This document shows positions 35,358-42,890 of a stretch of 64,000 nucleotides of DNA, in pieces; position 1 is the first letter of the stretch, and every line of letters begins with the position of its first letter. The translations under genes were made by a program, and so were the position numbers. The stretch is taken from contig NZ_QNRO01000003.1 in NCBI RefSeq assembly GCF_003315345.1, positions 124,001 through 188,000 of the forward strand, read 5' to 3'. The notes below the pieces were generated by a model, which was given only the letters and a program-made list of their open reading frames with translations, was not told the DNA's origin and ran no database searches. This DNA comes from Marinobacter pelagius (GTDB lineage: Bacteria; Pseudomonadota; Gammaproteobacteria; Pseudomonadales; Oleiphilaceae).

Positions 35358-36440
35358 ATGATGGGCCAGACATCGGAAGACACCACCCGCAACAAGGCAC
35401 CGACCATACCCTCGCTGGACCCTGATCGGGTCTCCCTGATCGAAGAAGCAGGGCTGACGCTCAAACAACTGGAGCCTCTCGGCGTCAAGATCTACGGCGC
35501 CGATGTTCGCTCCGATCTGCCCGAACCCATCATCGAAGCGTTGGAGCAGGAAATGGCGAATCGGGGGTTCATCGTCTTCAAACACCAGCGCGATCTCTCC
35601 CCCGAGGAACTGATCAACGCCAGCAAATGGTGGGGCGCTCGCGAAATCCACTCCACCCATGGCATCCATCCGGCGACGCCGGACAGGAACAGACACATCT
35701 TCCGTTGCTCCAATAACAGCCGCTACGGCATTCTGGGGGTTGGCCCCCAGTGGCACAATGACGGCAGCTTCGAAGCCGCAACGTTTTCGCATTCAGCCTA
35801 TTACATGGCCCGGGCGCCCGAGCATGGCGGCGGCACACACTTTGCCCACCAGGGCGCTGGCTTTGATGCGCTGCCAAAAGAAAAACAGGATTTCTGGCAA
35901 CGCCTCGTATCCGTGAATTCAGCCTCCTGCGTGACCCACCCCGTTGTCCACACCCATCCCATTTCCGGACGAAAAAGCGTGTGGCTGCATCTGGGAATGA
36001 CCGGTGCGGTTCTTGAGCGACTACCGGAGTACGGACTCTCGATTGAAGAACTGCAGACATTGCCAGCAACGGCCGACAATTTGCGTTTGTTGACTCCGGA
36101 CGAGATGAAGCAGCTTTTCAACGACTATAACGATTTGCTGAACGAGTCCTTCGAAAAAGGTTACGGGATCCGTTACCACTATGACACCGGGGATCTGCTC
36201 TTTATCGATAACTGGGCGGTGGCTCACCGGGCATCACCGGAAGCCCACATGCCAGCCGAGCAGCAGGGGTTACGAATCATGGATCGAGTGACGATCAAGG
36301 CGAGACAGAACCTGGCACCGCACTTCGGGTTGCCCACCTACATCAATATGAACGGGCCTCATCCGTTCAACAAGGATGGTGTCTGGCAAACGGGTGGCGT
36401 TGGCTTTCGGTGGAAGGATGATATCCGGATGCAGAACTGA
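35358..36440 (+). CDS. TauD/TfdA-family Fe(II)/2-oxoglutarate dioxygenase
   Basis: A 360-residue non-haem iron dioxygenase. The facial triad is H133 and D135 in 'QWHNDGSF' and H290 in 'WAVAHRAS'; the 2-oxoglutarate arginine is in 'LRIMDRVTIK'. The protein is longer than taurine dioxygenase, so the substrate is open. Two ATG codons are in tandem; GGGAG precedes them. The divergent betaine-type transporter hints at a small amine or betaine substrate, which is inference only. Confidence 0.85.
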   Translation: MMGQTSEDTTRNKAPTIPSLDPDRVSLIEEAGLTLKQLEPLGVKIYGADVRSDLPEPIIEALEQEMANRGFIVFKHQRDLSPEELINASKWWGAREIHSTHGIHPATPDRNRHIFRCSNNSRYGILGVGPQWHNDGSFEAATFSHSAYYMARAPEHGGGTHFAHQGAGFDALPKEKQDFWQRLVSVNSASCVTHPVVHTHPISGRKSVWLHLGMTGAVLERLPEYGLSIEELQTLPATADNLRLLTPDEMKQLFNDYNDLLNESFEKGYGIRYHYDTGDLLFIDNWAVAHRASPEAHMPAEQQGLRIMDRVTIKARQNLAPHFGLPTYINMNGPHPFNKDGVWQTGGVGFRWKDDIRMQN

Positions 36441-36522
36441 GGCGGGAAGCTCTTGCTTGCCCGGTTTCAGTGAATCCGGCCCAGCTACCTCCGGCAACAG
36501 CCACTGGTTAAGTGATGGTAGC

Positions 36523-36924
36523 TCAAGTTGGCAATCCCTCGAACTTTGGCACCTCCCCTAACCCATCATCCCAAGCAGCTTTGCCGGATGAAAAGATATG
36601 CGCAGTTGGCACCACAGTGATTTCAGTATCCAAACACCCTGCGGGAACGACAAGCAAACCTGCAATCTGAGTGTTTGGCAATGCTGAACCACACAACTTA
36701 CAAAAGCTTTTGTTGTGACGAGTACCTGGAAGCGTAAAGGAAGTCACAGCATCTGCACCCGACTGCCAGACCAATTTCGCTGAGTGCGAGAATAGATTTG
36801 CTGCATGGGCCGAGCCTGTATCTTTTTGGCAATGCCGACAATGGCACAGGTAAAAGCTGTCGAACTCACCTTTTACCTCAAAGCTCACGGTACCACACAG
36901 ACAAGAACCGAAATGATCAGCCAT
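36523..36924 (-). CDS. GFA-family (CENP-V/Gfa-like) zinc protein
   Basis: A 133-residue protein with the Cys pattern of the GFA family: 'GSCLCGTVSFEVKG', 'CHCRHCQKDTGS' and 'FCKLCGSALP'. These cysteines bind zinc; relatives were described as S-hydroxymethylglutathione synthases, but that activity is uncertain for the family. AAGGAG precedes the ATG at 36924. Base composition is less GC-rich than the flanks, as for the three genes that follow. Confidence 0.88.
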   Translation of the reverse strand: MADHFGSCLCGTVSFEVKGEFDSFYLCHCRHCQKDTGSAHAANLFSHSAKLVWQSGADAVTSFTLPGTRHNKSFCKLCGSALPNTQIAGLLVVPAGCLDTEITVVPTAHIFSSGKAAWDDGLGEVPKFEGLPT

Positions 36925-36959
36925 CAGAACTCCTTCCATGGACTGTGGGTGAAAACACA

Positions 36960-36988
36960 TAACGCCTTGGCTGTGCAGCCGATTGTTA
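36960..36988. other. Small imperfect hairpin, resembles a reduced attC core
   Basis: The gap between the GFA and TrmH genes holds TAAC/GTTA and GGCTG/CAGCC arms separated by unpaired GCCTT and GATT. Arm layout and the GTTAAAT/GGCGTTA edges resemble integron attC core sites, but at 29 bases it is shorter than known attC sites. It may be chance or a transcription signal. Confidence 0.25.
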
Positions 36989-37071
36989 AATCCTTTTTTT
37001 ATACCTCATACGGAGGCCTTTTCTCGCAGGATTCCGAGACCCGATGACCGGATCTGTGAGCGGCGTCGAGG

Positions 37072-37818
37072 CTAGCGATTCAGTTCGTACGCGCACATAT
37101 TGACGGCCGTGGCCAAATTCAGCGATTCAAGAACGCCGGCCCCTTTAATGGAATACGCGGTCACATCAAGCCTGGCCAGTTCGTCGTGGGGAACTCCGCG
37201 CGCTTCATTGCCAAATATAAAGCACTGTTGCGTTGTAAAGCTTTCACTGGAGAGTGGTGCTCCGGCAATATCCAGGCACGCAAAGTGATCAAAGCGCGTT
37301 TTCAGCTCGTTGATACTCACATCCAATTCAATGGGCACATGGAAAATCGCCCCCATACTCGCACGCACCACTTTTGGGTTATAGGGGTCCACACTGTTGG
37401 GGCTTAATACGCAGCGAAAACCGCCGAACCAGGCCAAAGTTCGCAAAATGGTACCCAGGTTGCCCGGGTCCTGAACTTCGTATAAATAAATGGTTTTTTC
37501 GTGGGGTGTTTCACCCGCATCAACAGAAGGCGCAGAGAGCGGCTCAGCGGGAAGAAATGGCACCACCGCAACAATGCCCTGCGGAGTCTGCGTATCGGCA
37601 ATCTTTTGCATTTGCTTGTCAGTAATACGTACCTGTTCCAGCGATGTCGCCACGTCGCCGTAGCTTTCACTGACATAAACTTTCGCCTGCCGGAATGCAG
37701 GAATAGCTCTGGCCGCCTTTTCCAGCTCCAGGATCAGGTGCTCGCCTTCCACCAAAAAACAGCCCAGATCTTTGCGGCCTTTCTTCTTATGCAGCTTTTT
37801 TATGTCATCCAGTTTCAT
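37072..37818 (-). CDS. TrmH (SpoU)-family RNA 2'-O-methyltransferase
   Basis: A 248-residue SPOUT-fold methyltransferase. Motif 1 is 'VQDPGNLGTILRT', motif 2 'FIFGNEARGVP' and motif 3 'SLNLATAVNMCAYE'. These hold the knot that binds S-adenosylmethionine. An N-terminal RNA-binding region of about 90 residues ('LGCFLVEGEH') is present. Whether it targets tRNA or rRNA cannot be told. It is in the GC-poorer block with rlmE and rluF. Confidence 0.88.
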   Translation of the reverse strand: MKLDDIKKLHKKKGRKDLGCFLVEGEHLILELEKAARAIPAFRQAKVYVSESYGDVATSLEQVRITDKQMQKIADTQTPQGIVAVVPFLPAEPLSAPSVDAGETPHEKTIYLYEVQDPGNLGTILRTLAWFGGFRCVLSPNSVDPYNPKVVRASMGAIFHVPIELDVSINELKTRFDHFACLDIAGAPLSSESFTTQQCFIFGNEARGVPHDELARLDVTAYSIKGAGVLESLNLATAVNMCAYELNR

Positions 37819-37941
37819 CGCGCGTTACTCACACCAATAAGCCACTGAATACTAGCATGGATCGGGATTTTCCCATGTTACAGCCCCCTGCCGGAGCAGG
37901 TATAATTCGCGCACACTTCAGGTTCTATTCAGAGCAATGAC

Positions 37942-38562
37942 ATGGCCAGATCCAAAAGCAGCCAGCAATGGCTTGATGAGCACGTCAATGATGTGTATGT
38001 GAAACGCGCGCAAGCTGATGGCTATCGCTCCCGCGCCAGCTACAAGCTGCTTGAGCTGATTGAGAAAGACAAGCTGGTTCGCCCCGGCATGGTGGCCATG
38101 GACCTTGGCAGTGCACCGGGCGGCTGGTCGCAGGTATTGGCGACCAGGGTCGGCGCCAAGGGCCGCGTGATCGCCTCCGATATTCTGCCCATGGATGCCA
38201 TAGCGGGTGTGGACTTCATCCAGGGAGACTTTACCGAAGACGAGGTCTTTGACGACATCATGGCCACCCTGGACAACGCCCCGGTGGACCTGGTGGTCTC
38301 GGACATGGCCCCCAACATAAGCGGTATCAATGTGGCCGACCAGGCAGCGTCCATGTATCTGGTGGAGCTGGCCCTGGATATGGCTCGCCAGGTCCTGAAG
38401 CCCGGCGGCTGTTTTGTCGCCAAGGTGTTTCAGGGGGTGGGCTATGACGAATACCTCAAAGACGTGCGTTCGTCGTTCAGCAAGGTCTTGATTCGCAAAC
38501 CCGATGCGTCACGCGCCCGCTCCCGCGAGGTCTATGTGGTGGCCAAAGGCTTCAAAGGCTAG
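37942..38562 (+). CDS. rlmE: 23S rRNA U2552 2'-O-methyltransferase
   Basis: A 206-residue RlmE/FtsJ protein. The K-D-K-E catalytic set is visible in '[13 protein letters not shown]', 'VVSDMAPN', 'FVAKVFQG' and '[10 protein letters not shown]', and the S-adenosylmethionine loop is '[11 protein letters not shown]'. It methylates U2552 in the A-loop of 23S rRNA, a late step of 50S assembly. In most gammaproteobacteria rlmE is next to ftsH; here it is not, so this may be a relocated or second copy. Its stop interlocks with that of rluF in CTAG. Confidence 0.92.
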   Translation: MARSKSSQQWLDEHVNDVYVKRAQADGYRSRASYKLLELIEKDKLVRPGMVAMDLGSAPGGWSQVLATRVGAKGRVIASDILPMDAIAGVDFIQGDFTEDEVFDDIMATLDNAPVDLVVSDMAPNISGINVADQAASMYLVELALDMARQVLKPGGCFVAKVFQGVGYDEYLKDVRSSFSKVLIRKPDASRARSREVYVVAKGFKG

Positions 38563-39542
38563 CCACGCGCTTTCTTGACGCTTGGCTTCCTTGGCCGTTT
38601 TGACTTCGGCCCTGTGTTTTTACCGCCGGGTTTCCCACCCGGCCGGTTTATGTCACCGCCCTTGCCCGGTTTCTTATGTTTGCCGGATGGTTTCCCGGGC
38701 TTATGCCTGCCTTTGGGTTTAACGCCAGTTTTCTGGGCTTTAGGTGGGTCGCCACGTTTCGGACCGGACTTCTTACTGGCTGACCGTTTTTGCGTGGTTT
38801 TATGCCCGGCAGGCGCCTCAGAAGAGGAGTCTTTAATGGCGTCCATAATGCCATTCAGCTCTTTTTGCGTGAGGTCGCGCCACTCACCAACGGCCAGGCC
38901 TTTGAGATCCACATTCATGATGCGAACACGTTCCAGCGTGACTACATCGTAACCAAAGTGTTCGCACATACGGCGAATCTGGCGGTTCAAGCCCTGTACC
39001 AGGGTGATTCTGAAAACCTTAGCGGACTCCTGTTGCACCTTACACTTCTTGGTCATGGTGCCCAGAATCGGCACCCCGTTGGCCATCCCTTCAATAAAGC
39101 CCTTGGTAATGGGCTTGTTCACTTCCACCAGATATTCTTTTTCATGGTCATTGCCAGCGCGCAGAATCTTGTTCACCAGATCGCCGTTACTGGTTAAAAA
39201 AATCAGGCCCTGGGAATCCTTATCCAGGCGACCGATCGGGAAAATTCGGGTACCGTGGCCCACGAAGCGCTGGATGTTATTGGGCTCACTGCTGTCTGTC
39301 GTGCTGACAACGCCCACGGGTTTATTCAGTGCAATGAAAACGAAGTCGTCGGGCTCTGGCGGCTCGATCAGCTGCCCGTTAACCTTTACCGTATCACCGG
39401 GCGTGACCAGATCGCCCACCTCAGCACGCCGGCCATTCAGAGATACGTTGCCCTGTTCAATGTAACGGTCCGCTTCGCGGCGCGAGCACATACCGCTGCT
39501 GCTGATGTATTTATTGAGGCGGGTCGACGAGGCATTCAACAT
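38559..39542 (-). CDS. rluF: 23S rRNA pseudouridine(2604) synthase
   Basis: A 327-residue RsuA-family pseudouridine synthase. An S4-like domain opens it ('[20 protein letters not shown]'), and the catalytic aspartate is in '[10 protein letters not shown]'. The sequence '[13 protein letters not shown]' and '[20 protein letters not shown]' match RluF, which modifies 23S U2604. The last 95 residues are a Lys/Gly/Pro/Arg-rich tail, probably disordered and RNA-binding. The frame opens 48 bases earlier, but the ATG at 39542 gives the family N terminus. Confidence 0.92.
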   Translation of the reverse strand: MLNASSTRLNKYISSSGMCSRREADRYIEQGNVSLNGRRAEVGDLVTPGDTVKVNGQLIEPPEPDDFVFIALNKPVGVVSTTDSSEPNNIQRFVGHGTRIFPIGRLDKDSQGLIFLTSNGDLVNKILRAGNDHEKEYLVEVNKPITKGFIEGMANGVPILGTMTKKCKVQQESAKVFRITLVQGLNRQIRRMCEHFGYDVVTLERVRIMNVDLKGLAVGEWRDLTQKELNGIMDAIKDSSSEAPAGHKTTQKRSASKKSGPKRGDPPKAQKTGVKPKGRHKPGKPSGKHKKPGKGGDINRPGGKPGGKNTGPKSKRPRKPSVKKARG

Positions 39543-39590
39543 AGGTAATGACTTATCTTGATGATTGGCTTGGAAAATAAAACTGCGCAC

Positions 39591-39955
39591 AGCACCCGGC
39601 TAAGACGGCACCACGCTCGCAGCTAGTCACCCGCCTATCTTATGGTATTCCCACCTTCTGCTCTATGGGCGTCGCTTGGAACCGATAGTTATGTTTCGAC
39701 ATTTTTAGCGACGAGACCTACGTAAGGCTTCTGACACAAAGCCACCCAAAAGACTGAAGCCTTTGCCATTAACGCCCCCCATTGCTGGGTGCCGGAGCGA
39801 AGCGCAGGTCGCGTGCAACCAAGACGAGAAGCCACGAAACAAAGGCGACCACGATCGCGGATTGATCGGCTTTCTTTCCAACCCTATCAGAGAGTTACAC
39901 GGATTTTTTATGCAACTTTCGGAGTTTTGCGAACGCGTTCGTTTAACTCCGGTTC
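39591..39955. other. 365-base gap without a convincing gene
   Basis: An 84-codon frame at 39705-39959 (minus) has no coding character. The stretch contains CGAACGCGTTCG, a perfect 12-base palindrome near 39928-39939, and TTAACGCCCC followed by GGAGCGAAGCGCAGG, which recalls the centres of some chromosomal integron attC sites. No complete attC fold was found. It separates the GC-poorer RNA-modification block from the CLCA_X gene and could be a scar of its insertion. Confidence 0.35.
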
Positions 39956-40729
39956 TCAATGCTCGGTGCGCTGCAGGACCCGGCCCAGGTTATGGAAGTA
40001 ATTCCGGAAGGCTTGGTTAATCCGCTCGCGCTGCTCACCCTGTGGATAAAGCCCCAGCTTTGCCTCTTCCGATTCCCGGGTTCCACGCACCAGAAACGCA
40101 TTCTTACAGTTGGCGTCCTGCACAAAGGCTTCAAAGGCCCGGGCGCACAGCTCCTCCGGCTGGCTGTAGTAGTGCACCCCGGCGGCCTTGTCGGCTTTCG
40201 CAGATTTTCGGAACAGGTCGCTGGGTTCGGTGCCTGCCTCGTTGAGCAATACGGTCCGGTAGCAGGTCTGCAGGCGCTCGTTCAGGGGATGGGCGATGGC
40301 GTCCTCGCGGGTGAGCCAGAGTTTGGAGGCAAACTCGCCTTTGCCGGTGCCTGTGAATAACTTGTCGGCGATGTAGTGGTCGAAGGCGTGGAACCACTCG
40401 TGGGCAATGCTGCCGGGGCCGGCGTTCTTGGCCAGGGCGAAGCTACGGGTGGCGGGGCTGTAGTGGGCCGAAACGCCGGGCCGGCCGCCGATGCCGTACT
40501 GCAGTGCCAGGGTGCCGCGCAGGGAGATGAGGGTTTCCGTGCCACCGAGGATGGTCATGAGGTCGCACAGGGCATCATAGAAGAGCCCGGCGCTGCGCTG
40601 TTTTTCCGGTTCGGTCACCCAGCGGCCAATCTCCACGGTGCGGAACTGGAAACGGCGGCGAACGTCCAGGAAGGTGACGGCGGTATCGCCCCGGTGATCG
40701 GGGCCTCGGCGGTAGAAGGTTCTTGGCAT
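39956..40729 (-). CDS. CLCA_X-family putative zinc metallopeptidase
   Basis: A 257-residue protein matching the CLCA_X family: 'MPRTFYRRGPDHRGD' at the start, 'ISLRGTLALQYGIGGR', and the zinc motif HEWFH in 'SIAHEWFHAFDHYIADK'. The motif suggests a peptidase, but no activity is known to me. Seven codons upstream a TTG also opens the frame; the ATG at 40729 matches the family. It is divergent from the enoyl-CoA hydratase gene. Confidence 0.82.
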   Translation of the reverse strand: MPRTFYRRGPDHRGDTAVTFLDVRRRFQFRTVEIGRWVTEPEKQRSAGLFYDALCDLMTILGGTETLISLRGTLALQYGIGGRPGVSAHYSPATRSFALAKNAGPGSIAHEWFHAFDHYIADKLFTGTGKGEFASKLWLTREDAIAHPLNERLQTCYRTVLLNEAGTEPSDLFRKSAKADKAAGVHYYSQPEELCARAFEAFVQDANCKNAFLVRGTRESEEAKLGLYPQGEQRERINQAFRNYFHNLGRVLQRTEH

Positions 40730-40779
40730 GGGCCAATCATAGGGAGACAATCGCTCTGAATCTACAGAACAAGGAATCC

Positions 40780-41586
40780 ATGATGACCCAACTGCCCCAG
40801 CTGACCGACGCCCTGCTCACCCTGGAAGACGGCGTGGCGGTGCTGACCCTGAACCGGCACGACCTGCGCAATGCCCTCACCGGCTCGAACCTGATTGATG
40901 ACATCGTCACCACCGCCGAATGGGTCAATCACTGCCAGGAGGTCTCGGTACTGGTAATCACCGGGGCCGGCTCGGCGTTCAGTGCCGGCGGCAACGTCCG
41001 GGACATGGCCACCCGCAGCGGCGATTTCGCCGGTGAGCCGGCCGAGTGTGCCGAGCGCTATCGCAAGGGCATCCAGCGCATTCCACTGGCGATGCAGGCG
41101 GTGGAGGTACCGGTCATTGCCGCGGTGAACGGGCCAGCCATTGGCGCGGGTTTTGATCTGGCCAATATGGCGGATATCCGCATTGCCGCCGATTCCGCCA
41201 AATTCGGGGAAACCTTCCTGAACCTGGGCATCATTCCCGGCGATGGCGGGGCCTGGTTCATGCAGCGGTTGATTGGTTACCAGCGTGCCTTCGAACTGAC
41301 GCTGACGGGCCGCATCGTGGATGCCGCCGAAGCCAGGGAACTGGGCATCGTCATGGACGTGGTACCGGCCGATGATCTGATGCCGGCAACCCTGAAGATG
41401 GCGATGAAAATGGCCAATCAGCCGCCCAAGGCCACACGGCTCACTAAGCGCCTGATGAAGATGGCCCAGCGCACCGAGCTGAAGGATTTCCTGGATATCT
41501 GCGCCTGTTTCCAGGGCATGTGCCACAATGAGCCGGAGCACCTGGACGCGGTGAACCGGATGCTGGAGGCCATGGCCCGGAAATAA
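40780..41586 (+). CDS. Enoyl-CoA hydratase/isomerase family protein
   Basis: A 268-residue crotonase-fold protein with the oxyanion-hole segments 'AFSAGGNVRDM' and 'AAVNGPAIGAGFDLA'. The later acidic region 'FGETFLNLGIIPGDGGAWFM' carries an acidic residue typical of hydratases of this subgroup. AAGGA precedes the ATG. The exact acyl-CoA substrate is unknown. It converges with nrdB. Confidence 0.88.
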   Translation: MMTQLPQLTDALLTLEDGVAVLTLNRHDLRNALTGSNLIDDIVTTAEWVNHCQEVSVLVITGAGSAFSAGGNVRDMATRSGDFAGEPAECAERYRKGIQRIPLAMQAVEVPVIAAVNGPAIGAGFDLANMADIRIAADSAKFGETFLNLGIIPGDGGAWFMQRLIGYQRAFELTLTGRIVDAAEARELGIVMDVVPADDLMPATLKMAMKMANQPPKATRLTKRLMKMAQRTELKDFLDICACFQGMCHNEPEHLDAVNRMLEAMARK

Positions 41587-41592
41587 CCCATC

Positions 41593-41622
41593 CGGAGCTG
41601 CCCGACAGATCGGGCAGCTCCG
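41593..41622. terminator. Bidirectional stem-loop between convergent genes
   Basis: A perfect 13-base stem, CGGAGCTGCCCGA and its complement, with a four-base loop lies between the hydratase and nrdB stops. It lacks a T-run on either side, so it may work as a terminator for both or protect 3' ends. Confidence 0.7.
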
Positions 41623-41637
41623 ACCTTCCCTACGGGC

Positions 41638-42696
41638 TTACCACTCCAGCTGCGCGCCGGTCTGGTACTCGATCACCCGGGTCTCGAAGAAGTTCTTCTC
41701 CTTGCGCAGAGTGGCCTGCTCATCCAGCCAGGGCGAGACGTTCTTCGCCCCCGGGAACGGTTCTTCCAGCCCCACGGTGCGGGCCCGCCGGTTGGCCACG
41801 AAGCGGAACTGCTCGCTGTGATATTCCGCCGAATAACCCAGGATGGGATCCCGCAGGATGTAGTTGGCGTAGGCGGTTTCCGCCGCCTCGGATTCGTCCC
41901 ACATCTCGCGCACGGCTTTCGGGTCCAGGGTGATGTTTTCTTCCTCGAGGATCTGGTTCACCACTTTCAGGCCAAAGGAGAAGTGCATCGCCTCGTCCCG
42001 AAGGATGTACTGCAGCTGCTCTCCGGTGCCGCGCATCAGGCCCCGGCGCTGGAGGGCGAAGATGGGGCTGAAGCCGTTATAGAACCAGGCACCCTCGAAC
42101 ACGGCCGCAAAGAACAGGTAGGACATGACAAATTCCTGCAGGTCGTCCGGGTTGCGCAGGTTCATGTCGGGGCGCATGGCGGCATCGAGCCGGCGATTGG
42201 CCATCCTGATCTTGCCGTGGATCTCCGGCACCACGCGATAGCGGTTGTAGATCTCGCTCTGGTCCAGATTCAGGGTTTCGATGCAGTGCTGGTAGGCCCA
42301 GGTGTGCATGGATTCCTCGTACACCTGCCGGGCCTGGTAGATCTGCAGCTCCGGCGCACTCATCTTCTCCATCACCGCCAGGCCGATGTTGCGCATGGCC
42401 AGGATGTCGGAGGTGGTGAGATAGGCCAGCACGTTCTCGTACACGTGTTTCTCCGCCGGGTTCAGGCGGTGATGGTAGTCGTGGACGTCCTGGGCCATGT
42501 TCACGTCCAGCGGGGTCCAGTGGTTCTTGTTGGCATTCATGAAGTACTCCCAGGCCCAGGGGTACTTGAACGGTGCCAGTTGGTTGATGTCGGTCTCGCC
42601 GTTGATGACCCGCTTGTCGTCTACGTTGACCGGAGCCGGGCCATTTTGGGTGGCTGCCTTGGATTCGGTTTTTGGTTCGTCGTCCCAGTTCAGCAT
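41638..42696 (-). CDS. nrdB: Class Ia ribonucleotide reductase, beta subunit
   Basis: A 352-residue R2 protein that holds the diiron-tyrosyl radical for NrdA. The ligand helices are visible: 'YLTTSDILAMRN', 'EESMHTWAYQH' with Glu, His and the radical-site Tyr, and 'RDEAMHFSFG'. The conserved C-terminal tail needed to dock to NrdA is present. It lies 194 bases after nrdA on the same strand with a long palindromic element between, so its expression may be tuned separately. Confidence 0.95.
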   Translation of the reverse strand: MLNWDDEPKTESKAATQNGPAPVNVDDKRVINGETDINQLAPFKYPWAWEYFMNANKNHWTPLDVNMAQDVHDYHHRLNPAEKHVYENVLAYLTTSDILAMRNIGLAVMEKMSAPELQIYQARQVYEESMHTWAYQHCIETLNLDQSEIYNRYRVVPEIHGKIRMANRRLDAAMRPDMNLRNPDDLQEFVMSYLFFAAVFEGAWFYNGFSPIFALQRRGLMRGTGEQLQYILRDEAMHFSFGLKVVNQILEEENITLDPKAVREMWDESEAAETAYANYILRDPILGYSAEYHSEQFRFVANRRARTVGLEEPFPGAKNVSPWLDEQATLRKEKNFFETRVIEYQTGAQLEW

Positions 42697-42721
42697 TGGT
42701 ATCTACCTCTGATTCTGTAGC

Positions 42722-42863
42722 CTGCCAGGCTGGTGGTTGAACCGGTCTGGTATCCCCTCCCGAAAACCGCCCGCGAATACGTCCCTGTAGGGCTTGGCTG
42801 TAGCCATCCATGGCTACAGACATTTTCGGCAGGGGATACCAGCCCGGTTCTCCAGGCTTGGCA
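42722..42863. repeat. Long palindromic element between nrdA and nrdB
   Basis: Arms of 20 bases at 42747-42766 (CTGGTATCCCCT start) and 42823-42842 pair with one mismatch. Outer arms CTGCCA.../...TGGCAG and GAACCGG/CCGGTTC extend it to about 140 bases, and the centre holds TGTAGCCAT/ATGGCTACA. I recall the core (ACGTCCCTGTAGGGCTTGGC) as a common intergenic repeat in Marinobacter and Halomonas genomes, but could not check copy number. It could fold in the nrdA-nrdB mRNA. Confidence 0.8.
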
Positions 42864-42890
42864 GTTATAGTCTCTTGTGTATGTCAGTAG

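Noticed and set aside
36960-39900. Chromosomal integron array
   Set aside because: Only a short hairpin and one suggestive stretch were found; gene orientations are mixed, there is no integrase and no series of attC sites.
39705-39959. 84-codon minus-strand frame in the gap before the CLCA_X gene
   Set aside because: No ribosome site, odd composition, and it crosses palindromic sequence; more likely a non-coding scar.
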